From Janthinobacterium sp. 67 (GTDB taxonomy: Bacteria > Pseudomonadota > Gammaproteobacteria > Burkholderiales > Burkholderiaceae_D): a stretch of DNA of 64,000 bases. This document shows positions 55,090-62,948 of this stretch, piece by piece. The notes below the pieces were generated by a model that saw nothing but the letters and a program-made list of their open reading frames with translations, searched no databases and was not told where the DNA came from. The translations under genes were made by a program, and so were the position numbers. The stretch is taken from assembly GCF_002797895.1 (NCBI RefSeq), contig NZ_PGES01000001.1:1984001-2048000 (forward strand). Direction: 5' to 3'. Each line of letters begins with the position of its first letter. The first letter of the stretch is position 1.

Positions 55090-56567
55090 GGTGCGACGGC
55101 CTGCGCCTGGCGCATGGGCAAGGTGATGCGGAAGGTGGTGCCGCTGCCGATGACGCTGCGCACGTCGATGCGGCCGTGATGCTTTTGTACCGTGGTGTAG
55201 GCCAGCGACAGGCCCAGTCCCGTGCCCTTGCCGACGGCCTTGGTGGTAAAGAAGGGGTCGAAGATGCGCGACAGGTGTTCGGGCGCGATGCCGCCGCCCG
55301 TGTCCTCGACCTCGATCCACACTTCCGTCGCGTTGTCGCTGCCCGTGCGCAGGGTGATGCGTCCGCGCTCCTCGCCCATGGCGTGGGCCGCGTTGACGAC
55401 GAGGTTCATGATCACCTGGTTCAGCTCGGAAGGCTGGCATTCGATGTCGGGAATGTCGCCATACTCGCGCACCACGTCGGCCTTGTACTTGACCTCGTTA
55501 TTCACGATATTGAGCGTGGTATCGATGCCCTGGCGCAGGTCGGCCCAGACCCACTCCTGGTGCGCATCCGTGCGCGAAAAATCCTTCAGGTCCTGCACGA
55601 TGCGGCGCACGCGCGAAATGCCTTCCTTCGATTCGCCCATCAGCATGGGAATGTCGGTGCGCAGGAAGTCCAGGTCGATCTGTTCGCGCAGCGCCCGCAG
55701 GCGTGCCGCCACCACGGCGTCGGCGACGGCCGGCTCGGCTTCCTCATAGGCGTCGAGCATGCTGAACAGGTCATCCAGATAGCCTTCCAGGGTGCCGACG
55801 TTGGAAAACACATAGCCGATGGGATTGTTGATTTCGTGCGCCACGCCGGCGGCCAGCTGGCCGATCGAAGCCAGTTTTTCCGACTGCAGCAGCTTTTGCT
55901 GCGCCAGCGACAGCTTGCTGTTCAGCTCCGTCAGGGCCAAGTTACGCTCGCGCAATTCCAGATCGGCGATCTGGCGCTGGCGGATGTCGTCGGCCAGGCG
56001 CTCGTTCATTTCCGCCAGCTGGGCCGTGCGCTCGGCCACCAGGTGTTCCAGGTTGTCGTGCGCCTTGCGCAGCGCCAGTTCCGCCAGGCGCCGCTCGCTC
56101 ACGTCGCGCAGGGTTTCGATGGCGCCCACCAGGCGTCCCTGGCGGTCGCGCAGGGGCGCCGCCGTGAAATGCAGCCAGTGGCCGTCGGGGCCGATATCGG
56201 CAAAGAAATCCTCGGCTTCGTAGGCGCCGGGAATCACGGAAGAACGCTTGAGCTTGCCAAGGTAGAGGTCGTTTTCGCCCAGCGCGATATCGTCGGCCAC
56301 CAGCAAATCGGCCAGGCAGGCGCGCGGCTGCGGATAAAACGCCTTCCAGTGCTCGCGCGTGCCGACCATCTCGGCGGCCGTAAAGCCCAGCAGCTGCTCG
56401 CAGGCGCTGTTCCAGTGCGTCACCACGTGGTTCGTGTCGATGGCGAACGTGGCCACGGGATGGCCATCGAAAAATGCCGATAGCGCGATGGTGTCGCCCT
56501 GGCGGCGTTCCGGCGTGGCGGGCAGCGTCTGCCCTGCGTCTGTTTCCATGGCCTCTATCCTGTTCAT
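55086..56567 (-). CDS. PAS-containing sensor histidine kinase of the signalling operon
   Basis: This 493-residue soluble kinase has a PAS domain at ~26-160 ([20 protein letters not shown], then [17 protein letters not shown]), a coiled coil at ~165-230, the H-box with H244 in [15 protein letters not shown], and an ATPase domain with N-box [17 protein letters not shown] and G-boxes [12 protein letters not shown] and [13 protein letters not shown]. It overlaps the HDOD gene upstream (ATGA) and the receiver-HD gene downstream (ATGA), so the three are probably translated together. It is a paralogue of the kinase at 52421. Confidence 0.93.
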   Translation of the reverse strand: MNRIEAMETDAGQTLPATPERRQGDTIALSAFFDGHPVATFAIDTNHVVTHWNSACEQLLGFTAAEMVGTREHWKAFYPQPRACLADLLVADDIALGENDLYLGKLKRSSVIPGAYEAEDFFADIGPDGHWLHFTAAPLRDRQGRLVGAIETLRDVSERRLAELALRKAHDNLEHLVAERTAQLAEMNERLADDIRQRQIADLELRERNLALTELNSKLSLAQQKLLQSEKLASIGQLAAGVAHEINNPIGYVFSNVGTLEGYLDDLFSMLDAYEEAEPAVADAVVAARLRALREQIDLDFLRTDIPMLMGESKEGISRVRRIVQDLKDFSRTDAHQEWVWADLRQGIDTTLNIVNNEVKYKADVVREYGDIPDIECQPSELNQVIMNLVVNAAHAMGEERGRITLRTGSDNATEVWIEVEDTGGGIAPEHLSRIFDPFFTTKAVGKGTGLGLSLAYTTVQKHHGRIDVRSVIGSGTTFRITLPMRQAQAVAP

Positions 56568-57403
56568 GCCAGCATGATCCGCGACATTTCATCGAAGGTG
56601 TGTTCCGTTTGCCGCAGCAGCGCCAGCCAGGCCTGCTCGTCCAGAGCGACGCTGCGCCAGCCCCCCGCCGACAGGGGCGGCACCAGCGCATCGTCGACGC
56701 CGGCCAGGTCGAGCGCCAGGGCGACGGCATTGGCCAGATGCACGGCCAGCGGCAAGCCGCCCGCTGCCAGGCGGTCGATGCTGTGGTGGTCGGCGACGGC
56801 CTGCTGTATCGCCTCGGGAAACTTCCAGTAGGCGGCCAGGGCGCTGCCCACCTGCGCGTGGTCGATGCCGATGACGGCCAGTTCCGCCTCGGCCATCTGG
56901 CAGTCATGCGCCTGGCGGTAGCTGCGCACGAGCGCGTGCTCGGCCGGGAAGCGCGTCACCAGCACCAGGGTGCCCAAGTCGTGCAGCAGGCCGGCCGTGA
57001 ACGCCGTTTCGGGATTGACACGCAAGTGCGGCGCCAGCAGGCGCGCGGCAATCGCCGTGGCCAGCGAATGGCGCCAGAACGCCTGGAAATCGAAGCCGCC
57101 GCTGACGGGCGCGAAGCTGCCCGTCAGGGCGCAAGCCGTGACGACGGTGCGGATGCTGTGAAAACCCAGCACGGACACGGCTTGCGGAATGCTGGTGACC
57201 TTCGATTGCATGCCGTAGAACGAGGAATTGGCGATGCGCAGGGTCTTCGCCGCCAGGGCCTGATCCAGCTCGATCTTTTGCGCCAGCACGTGCACGTCCG
57301 TGTCGTCCTGGTCCATGCTCGACAGCAGCTCCAGCACCACCACGGGCAGCGAGGGCAGTTCCTGTATCTGGCGGATGATGTGTTCAAAGCTGAGCCGTGT
57401 CAT
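56564..57403 (-). CDS. HDOD-domain signalling protein
   Basis: This 279-residue protein carries an HDOD domain over most of its length: LPSLPVVVLELLSSMDQDDT, then KTLRIANSSFYGM, IPQAVSVLGFHSIRTVV and FTAGLLHDLGTLVLV. HDOD proteins are non-catalytic or uncertain relatives of HD phosphohydrolases that appear in signalling pathways. GLLHDLG keeps an HD pair here. It overlaps the small upstream protein and the downstream kinase by 4 bp each. Confidence 0.9.
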   Translation of the reverse strand: MTRLSFEHIIRQIQELPSLPVVVLELLSSMDQDDTDVHVLAQKIELDQALAAKTLRIANSSFYGMQSKVTSIPQAVSVLGFHSIRTVVTACALTGSFAPVSGGFDFQAFWRHSLATAIAARLLAPHLRVNPETAFTAGLLHDLGTLVLVTRFPAEHALVRSYRQAHDCQMAEAELAVIGIDHAQVGSALAAYWKFPEAIQQAVADHHSIDRLAAGGLPLAVHLANAVALALDLAGVDDALVPPLSAGGWRSVALDEQAWLALLRQTEHTFDEMSRIMLA

Positions 57404-57744
57404 GTGACGCTCCCTTGCCGGTAGCGCTGCAGCAGCGCCAGCAGTTCCGCCCCTGCGGAATCGGGCGGCGTGGCGCGGAACAGCACGGCCAGCCGCTCCA
57501 GCCGGCGGGCCCGCTCCTGCTCGGCATGCGCCTGAGCGGCGGGGTCGATCACCTCATCCATGACGACGTGGCAGCGCTCTACATTGCGCCTGCGCAAGGC
57601 CGTCAGATTCGCCGCCGTCAGGGTGGCGCCCTGCGCCAGCAGCACGGCGCCGCTGGCGTCGTTCAACGCCCGCGCCAGCACCATGCCTTCCTGCGCCTGC
57701 TCCATGGAAATCTCGCGTCCGCTTTCACTCACGCTTTCACTCAT
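57400..57744 (-). CDS. Small signalling-operon protein related to the receiver-HD C-terminus
   Basis: This 114-residue soluble protein starts MSESVSESGREISMEQAQEG at 57744. The segment EGMVLARALNDASGAVLLAQ, then ATLTAANLTALRRRNVERCH, resembles the C-terminal domain of the receiver-HD protein (PGMVLSRDLISRDGLMLLAA, then HVLTARVISQLLDF), so it looks like a free-standing copy of that domain. It overlaps the receiver-PAS gene by 8 bp and the HDOD gene by 4 bp. The function is unknown. Confidence 0.78.
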   Translation of the reverse strand: MSESVSESGREISMEQAQEGMVLARALNDASGAVLLAQGATLTAANLTALRRRNVERCHVVMDEVIDPAAQAHAEQERARRLERLAVLFRATPPDSAGAELLALLQRYRQGSVT

Positions 57745-58582
57745 GTACCACTCCATGACGACTGAGGGTGACGAGGCTGCCGCGCGAGCGCGAATGCAGG
57801 CCCATCGGATGGACGGCCACGGCGTACGGCTGGCCATCGATGGCGGCCAGCCGGGGTGCGCCCTGCCCGTCGAACAGCTGCGGCAAGACGATCGCCGCCT
57901 CGTTGCCCAGCAGGGCCGCCCCCCGCTCGAACAGATTGGCCGCCGCCGCGTTGATGAAGGCGATCATGCCGTCTTCATCGAGCCCGATCACGGGCAGCGG
58001 CAGAAATTGCAGCAATTCGCGCGCGATGCCGAGGCTGACCTCATCGCGGCTGATCTGGTGCTGCTGCTGGTGCACCAGCGCCTGCATGGCGGCATTCGCC
58101 GCCGCCAGCGCCTGGTTGGCCTCGCGCAGCTGCGCATTGAGACGGACATTGTCGTCGTCGATGCCCTTCAGGCGAAACGCTTCGGCGATATGCTCGCGCA
58201 GCTGATGGTCTTCCCAGGGTTTGGTGAGGAACTTGAAGATGGCGCCCTCGTTGACGGCGTCCGTGACGGCCTGCAATTCGGTATAGCCCGACAGCATGAT
58301 GCGTATGGTTTGCGGACACAGCAGCTTGGCCTTGCGCAGGAAGTCGGCGCCCAGCATGCCGGGCATGCGCTGGTCCGACACGATGACGTCGACGGCATGG
58401 CTGGCCAGCACGTCCAGCCCTTCCTGGCCGCTGCCGGCCGTGAGGATATGGTAGGCGTCGCGCCGCAGCAGGCGCTTGAGGGAAGCGAGGATATTCGGCT
58501 CGTCATCGACCAGCAGCAAGGTGCGCGGCGCCGCCGCAGGCACCGCCGTCCCTGGCATGTCATGCTCGTCGTACACATCCAT
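57737..58582 (-). CDS. Response regulator with PAS output
   Basis: This 281-residue protein has a receiver domain (~20-138) with D70 in VIVSDQRMPGM and TKPWEDHQL, a helical linker (~150-180) and a PAS-like segment (~190-270: LPVIGLDEDGMIAFINAAAANL). No DNA-binding domain is present, so it probably acts through protein contacts within the operon. It is the first gene of the five-gene operon, preceded by a TATAAT box and phased repeats. Confidence 0.87.
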   Translation of the reverse strand: MDVYDEHDMPGTAVPAAAPRTLLLVDDEPNILASLKRLLRRDAYHILTAGSGQEGLDVLASHAVDVIVSDQRMPGMLGADFLRKAKLLCPQTIRIMLSGYTELQAVTDAVNEGAIFKFLTKPWEDHQLREHIAEAFRLKGIDDDNVRLNAQLREANQALAAANAAMQALVHQQQHQISRDEVSLGIARELLQFLPLPVIGLDEDGMIAFINAAAANLFERGAALLGNEAAIVLPQLFDGQGAPRLAAIDGQPYAVAVHPMGLHSRSRGSLVTLSRHGVVHE

Positions 58583-58679
58583 CGGACCATCCTCTCATCG
58601 CCATGGCGATATCGGAGCTTGCCTGGAAGGAGAATTTGCCGCGCGAGACCATGTTGCGCGGCAGCCAGCTTGCCTTGAA

Positions 58680-58739
58680 ATTATACGACTAAATATTCCC
58701 GTATGACACTAATCCGGCACTTATCCAGCACTTATCCGC
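58680..58739 (-). promoter_or_regulatory. Promoter region of the signalling operon with three 11-bp tandem repeats
   Basis: On the minus strand a TATAAT (58685-58680) lies ~98 bp before the operon ATG. Upstream of it are three adjacent 11-bp repeats, CACTAATCCGG, CACTTATCCAG and CACTTATCCGC (58707-58739, plus-strand spelling), spaced at about one helical turn. The -35 is weak, so the repeats may be activator sites. Confidence 0.55.
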
Positions 58740-59196
58740 GCCTTGCCGGACAAGGCGTGTCGCGGTAAAACACAAAGCCGCCCAGGCCGATGGCCTTGGT
58801 GTCGGCTTTCACGCCATACACGAGCGTATTTTTGGCCGCCTCGATGCGCAGCAGGTTCATGTGTTGGACGATTTGCGCGTGCGACAGTTCAAACGATGGC
58901 GTCGGCGCCAGTTGCAAACGCAGTTCGGAGGTAGCGCCATCGTAGGCCCAGCGGCCCGGATTGTAGAAGGCGAAGCCGCCATCGAAACGCAGGCTGCCAT
59001 CCTTGAACTGGGTCAGGCAAATGCCGGGAAATTCGCTGGGCGGGTTGTACCAGGTGGCTGCCACGGCGGCGTCGGCGGGCGCCTTGCCCGGCATCTGCAT
59101 GCCGCTGCCCTCATTTTTGCCGCCCATGCCGGCGCAACCGGCCAGCGCCGCGATGCAGGCGGCAGCGGCCACCCGTTTGATCATGTTCCTGTGCAT
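58732..59196 (-). CDS. Lipoprotein of unknown function
   Basis: This 154-residue protein starts MHRNMIKRVAAAACIAALAG with a lipobox (LAGC). An internal ATG (MIKR) 12 bp later is also possible. The mature part begins MGGKNEGSG and contains WYNPPSEFPGICLTQFKDGS and FYRDTPCPARR, with two Cys that could pair. No family is recognised. Its stop region overlaps the repeats of the signalling promoter. Confidence 0.75.
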   Translation of the reverse strand: MHRNMIKRVAAAACIAALAGCAGMGGKNEGSGMQMPGKAPADAAVAATWYNPPSEFPGICLTQFKDGSLRFDGGFAFYNPGRWAYDGATSELRLQLAPTPSFELSHAQIVQHMNLLRIEAAKNTLVYGVKADTKAIGLGGFVFYRDTPCPARRG

Positions 59197-59277
59197 TCCC
59201 GTCCCCTTGCTTTATAGAAACACAATCTTAGTCCGGGAAGCGTGGTCATTCAAGCGGCTAGCGCACATAAGGAGGAT

Positions 59278-60540
59278 TTAATTGCCCTCGGCCGTTTTCG
59301 CCGCCATGGCTGCCGCTTCGCGCAATTTGTCCTTCTTGCTCTTGCGCGCCCCCTTCACGCCGCCATTGACCGTATCCGTGACGGGGTTCACGGGCGTAGG
59401 CAATTCCGTCGGCTCGAAACCGGCCACCACTTCGCGCACGATGCGCAAGTCGTTGCGGTTTTCGATCAGGCGGAAATGCGCTTCCGTATCGGCCGTTACG
59501 AAACTGATGGCCGTGCCGCTTTCGCCGGCGCGGCCCGTGCGGCCGATGCGGTGCGTGTAGTCGACGGCCGAACGGGGCAAGTCATAGTTGACGACGGCCG
59601 GCAAGCCGGCGATGTCGATGCCGCGCGCGGCCACGTCGGTGGCCACCAGCACCTGCAAGCGCCCCGCCTTGAAGTCGGCCAGCAGCTGGCTGCGCGTGCC
59701 CTGGCTGAATTCGCCGTGGAAGGCGCCCACGTGCAGGCCCGCGCGCTGCAATTTGTCGGCCACGTGTTCGGCCGCGTACTTGGTGGCGACGAACACCAGC
59801 ACGCGATCCCACTGCTGCTGCAGGATCAGGTAGCGCAGCAGCTGCGTGCGGCGCGGCACGTCGACCGTGATGGCGCGCTGCACGATGTCGGGCTGGTCCT
59901 GCGGTTCGGACGCCACTTCGATGCGCACGGGTTCCTTCAGCAGGCTGTCGGCCAGCGCCTGCACGCTGTCGGGGAAGGTGGCGGAGAAGAACAGGTTTTG
60001 CCGTTTCGCTGGCAACAGGGCCAGGATGGCGTTGATTTCCTCGGAAAAACCCATGTCGAGCAGCCGGTCGGCCTCGTCGAGCACGCACAGCGACACGCCG
60101 CCCAGTTTGACGGCGTTCTGGCGCACCAGATCGAGCAGGCGGCCCGGCGTGGCGACGACGATATCGGCGCCGCCGCGCAAGTCCATCATCTGCGGATTGA
60201 TCGACACGCCGCCGAACAGCACAGAAATCTTCAATTTGATCGGCAGCGGCTTGGCCAGCGCGTGCACGGTCTGCCCCACCTGCGCCGCCAGCTCGCGCGT
60301 GGGCACGAGGATCAGCGCGCGCACCTGGCGCGGGCCGGATGCGGGCGCCATCAGCGCCTGCAGCAGCGGCAGCGCATAGGCGGCCGTCTTGCCGGAACCC
60401 GTCTGCGCGGCGCCCAGCACATCGCTGCCGCGCAGGATGGCGGGAATGGCGGCCGCCTGGATGGCCGTCGGCGCGGCATAGCCGGCCTTGTCGACGGCGC
60501 GGACCAGGGCGGGAATCAGACCCAGTGAGGAAAATGGCAT
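59278..60540 (-). CDS. DEAD-box RNA helicase, RhlE-like (second copy)
   Basis: This 420-residue ATP-dependent RNA helicase starts MPFSSLGLIPALVRAVDKAG. It has the Q-motif APTAIQAAAIP, motif I QTGSGKT (K51), PTRELAAQ, DEADRLLDMGF, SAT and HRIGRTGRAGE. The tail is short and basic with GVKGARKSKKDKLREAAA. It lacks the RG-rich tail and the insert of the helicase at 32651, so the two are distinct paralogues. A strong hairpin lies in its leader. Confidence 0.93.
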   Translation of the reverse strand: MPFSSLGLIPALVRAVDKAGYAAPTAIQAAAIPAILRGSDVLGAAQTGSGKTAAYALPLLQALMAPASGPRQVRALILVPTRELAAQVGQTVHALAKPLPIKLKISVLFGGVSINPQMMDLRGGADIVVATPGRLLDLVRQNAVKLGGVSLCVLDEADRLLDMGFSEEINAILALLPAKRQNLFFSATFPDSVQALADSLLKEPVRIEVASEPQDQPDIVQRAITVDVPRRTQLLRYLILQQQWDRVLVFVATKYAAEHVADKLQRAGLHVGAFHGEFSQGTRSQLLADFKAGRLQVLVATDVAARGIDIAGLPAVVNYDLPRSAVDYTHRIGRTGRAGESGTAISFVTADTEAHFRLIENRNDLRIVREVVAGFEPTELPTPVNPVTDTVNGGVKGARKSKKDKLREAAAMAAKTAEGN

Positions 60541-60567
60541 AGCGGGCCTTCTTTATTCGTAAAGTGA

Positions 60568-60592
60568 GACCGGCCGCGAAAGGCGGCCGGTC
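60568..60592. terminator. Strong hairpin between the DUF4105 and helicase genes
   Basis: GACCGGCCGC and GCGGCCGGTC form perfect 10-bp arms around a 5-nt loop. On the minus strand no T-run follows, so it may be a Rho-assisted stop for the DUF4105 gene or a structure in the helicase leader. Confidence 0.45.
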
Positions 60593-60620
60593 GGATATGG
60601 CGACAGTATAAGGCAGACGG

Positions 60621-61679
60621 CTACTGGCGTGGCATTTGCAGCGTCGGATGGCCCGCTTCGTCATAGCCCGGCATGGCGCGGCGGATCGCGTGCGAAAAAT
60701 CAGGATCGTCGTTGGCCGCCCGCGCGCGCGCCGTGACGTGACCCCCATCACGCAGCTGCTGGAAGGTCTGGCCGGGCACCAGGCCCTTGACGTCGAACAG
60801 GTAGCGGTCCAGGTAGCCCGAGGCCATCAGCCGGTAATCGAGCGGCAAGCCCGGCACGATGCGGCGCACCATCTCGAAGACGATGGTGGTGCAGTTGGCC
60901 GTCAGGGTGTTGTAGAACTGCGGCTTGTTCTTCAGCGACTGCGCCTCGTCCAGGTAGGCGAGGAACAGCGAGCGCATGGCCGCTTTCGACATCATGACGC
61001 GGTACAGATGCATGTCCTCGCCGCGCGCATTCGTGCGCACGCGCAGGATGTCGCGCTCGTCGGCGGCGATCAGGCTCATTTCGAAATGCTTGAAGAAGCC
61101 GCCGATGGCGGAAAAGCGCTCGCCCTTCTCCTTGCGGATCTCGATGGAAAACGTCAAAAAGCGTCCGTCGGCAAAGCCGAAGGAAATCAAGGTATGCGCG
61201 ATGTAAGGTCCCGTCCAGTACGACAGCGCCGTGTCCACCGTGCGCAGTTCGTCGAGGTCGTAGCTGCGCTGCTCCCACTTGACCGTGTAGTCGTCATCGC
61301 TGCGCCAGTCGAAATTGCGCACATTGTCCAGGGTGACGAGATTGCCCTTGACCGTACCCGTGACGTTGCGCGCCACGTCGTCGGCCCACACCCTTTCCTG
61401 CTTCGGCGTGATGAAACTCCACCACACGAGCAGCAGGATAAAACCGGCCGCATACGGCAGCAGCACGCGCACGTCGCCCCGCATCCACCACAGCGCGATG
61501 CTGGCCACGCCCAGCGCGCCCCACAGCAGCGCACCGATGCCTTGCGCCGCCGTGCCGCCGGACAGCTGGTACCACAGCGCCAGCGCGCCCCACAGTGCGG
61601 TCAACAGGATAATCAGGGAAACGGCCATTTTGCCTATGCTGGCCAGCACGGAGCGGGCTTGGTGTGATAATAAAGTCAT
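60621..61679 (-). CDS. DUF4105 membrane protein
   Basis: This 352-residue protein has about three hydrophobic segments in the first ~115 residues (SIGKMAVSLIILLTALWGAL, GIGALLWGALGVASIALWW, LLPYAAGFILLLVWWSF) and then a large soluble domain. The soluble part contains YNTLTANCTTIVFEMVRRI; a Cys in NCTT is the conserved feature of the DUF4105 (lacto-N-biosidase chaperone-like) family. The start MTLLSHQARSVLASIG at 61679 is preferred to an earlier ATG at 61724. The function is unknown; a peptidase-like fold has been proposed for such domains. Confidence 0.82.
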   Translation of the reverse strand: MTLLSHQARSVLASIGKMAVSLIILLTALWGALALWYQLSGGTAAQGIGALLWGALGVASIALWWMRGDVRVLLPYAAGFILLLVWWSFITPKQERVWADDVARNVTGTVKGNLVTLDNVRNFDWRSDDDYTVKWEQRSYDLDELRTVDTALSYWTGPYIAHTLISFGFADGRFLTFSIEIRKEKGERFSAIGGFFKHFEMSLIAADERDILRVRTNARGEDMHLYRVMMSKAAMRSLFLAYLDEAQSLKNKPQFYNTLTANCTTIVFEMVRRIVPGLPLDYRLMASGYLDRYLFDVKGLVPGQTFQQLRDGGHVTARARAANDDPDFSHAIRRAMPGYDEAGHPTLQMPRQ

Positions 61680-61843
61680 GCCGTGATTATAGGGGCAAGT
61701 GCAGGAATAGGTGAGTTCCGGCAAGTATGGGCAAAGTCATCCGGACAAACAATATTGCTTGCGTGGCAATTTACTTCATGAGAACATTCTGCACAAATAA
61801 AATGTATAGACAAGGCGTCCTGCCTTGCCATCCAGGAGACACC

Positions 61844-62554
61844 TTGCCATCGAGTTCACTGTACGCCTTCGCCGGCAGCCTCAATTCCCTCTTCATCGTC
61901 GTCAGCCTGTTTGGTTTGTGGTCGCAGCTGCAAAAAATCTGGCAGCGCAAGCGCGATGCCGGCATCGGCGCCGGCAAGACGACGGACATCCTGTCCATCA
62001 ACCAATTCACCGTCAGCTTCCTTGCGTATTGCGCGTTCTTCGTCTACGGCTATTCGATCACGCCGTTCAACCACTACATCGTCTGGCCCCGTTTGATCGC
62101 CTCGCTGATCGCGCTGGGCATCCTGTTCGAGATATATCGTGACCGCCGCAGCACGACATCGCGCAATGCGCTGCTGGCCTGCGCGCTGCTGCTGGGCGCG
62201 GGTGTGGCGGGGCTGGCCTTCGGTCCCACCTTCAGCGACGAAAAGCGCGTGATCTCGCAAAGCCTGATCGTCGCCGTCACCGTGCTGCTGGCGCAAGGCT
62301 ATGCGCACCAGATCCGCCTGATCTGGCGCTCGGGCAGGACGGGCGCCGTGTCGTTAAAGATGAGCCAGTTCATCCTGGCGATGGATGTCAGCACCATCTT
62401 CTTTGCCTGCGTCATGGGCCTGTCGACAGGCTGGCCATTGCTGCTACTGGCCAGCGTCAGCGCCACGACCAAGCTGATCATCATGTGGCTGTTCCGCTGG
62501 GAGAAGACCAGCCCCGCCGCGCAGGTGAAACGCCAGGCGCTGGCCTGCGGCTAG
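61844..62554 (+). CDS. PQ-loop-like membrane protein
   Basis: This 236-residue protein has about seven hydrophobic segments. Two repeats with a polar loop are visible: LWSQLQKIWQRKRDAGIGAG and GYAHQIRLIWRSGRTGAVSL. These fit the PQ-loop family, which moves small solutes such as sugars or amino acids. The start is judged to be TTG at 61844, because AGGAG lies 5 bp upstream. Upstream in-frame ATG codons (from 61727) lack a ribosome-binding site and add a Cys-containing extension. The substrate is unknown. Confidence 0.72.
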   Translation: MPSSSLYAFAGSLNSLFIVVSLFGLWSQLQKIWQRKRDAGIGAGKTTDILSINQFTVSFLAYCAFFVYGYSITPFNHYIVWPRLIASLIALGILFEIYRDRRSTTSRNALLACALLLGAGVAGLAFGPTFSDEKRVISQSLIVAVTVLLAQGYAHQIRLIWRSGRTGAVSLKMSQFILAMDVSTIFFACVMGLSTGWPLLLLASVSATTKLIIMWLFRWEKTSPAAQVKRQALACG

Positions 62555-62588
62555 AATGGCGGCTTTCCCACCTGTCGAAAGCGCCGCC

Positions 62589-62945
62589 ATGCATGCTGCC
62601 ATCCCCATCCTGCGCATCTTCTCGGAAGAAAAGGCGCGCGAGTTCTACCTCGGCTTCCTCGGCTTTACCGTCGACTGGGAACATCGCTTCGAGCCGACGG
62701 CGCCGCTGTACACGCAGGTGACGCGCGGCGAGCTCGTGCTGCACCTGTCCGAACACCACGGCGACGCCACGCCGGGCGCGGCGCTGTTGATCCCCGTCGA
62801 CGACATCGCCGCCCTGCACGCGGAACTGCAGGCCAGGGATTATCCGTATGCGCGGCCCGGCATCCGCGACGAGGACTGGGGCCGCATCCTGGAAGTGGCC
62901 GACCCGTTCGGCAACCGGCTGCGCTTCTGGCAGCACAGCGAATAA
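62589..62945 (+). CDS. Glyoxalase/bleomycin-resistance fold protein
   Basis: This 118-residue VOC-fold protein starts MHAAIPILRIFSEEKAREFY and continues LGFLGFTVDWEHRFEP, LVLHLSEHHGD and the closing EVADPFGNRLRFWQ. These are the paired beta-alpha-beta-beta-beta units of the family. The metal-binding His and Glu positions are partly present. It could be a binding or resistance protein or a small enzyme. The exact role is not known. It is convergent with tarD 3 bp away. Confidence 0.85.
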   Translation: MHAAIPILRIFSEEKAREFYLGFLGFTVDWEHRFEPTAPLYTQVTRGELVLHLSEHHGDATPGAALLIPVDDIAALHAELQARDYPYARPGIRDEDWGRILEVADPFGNRLRFWQHSE

Positions 62946-62948
62946 CGC

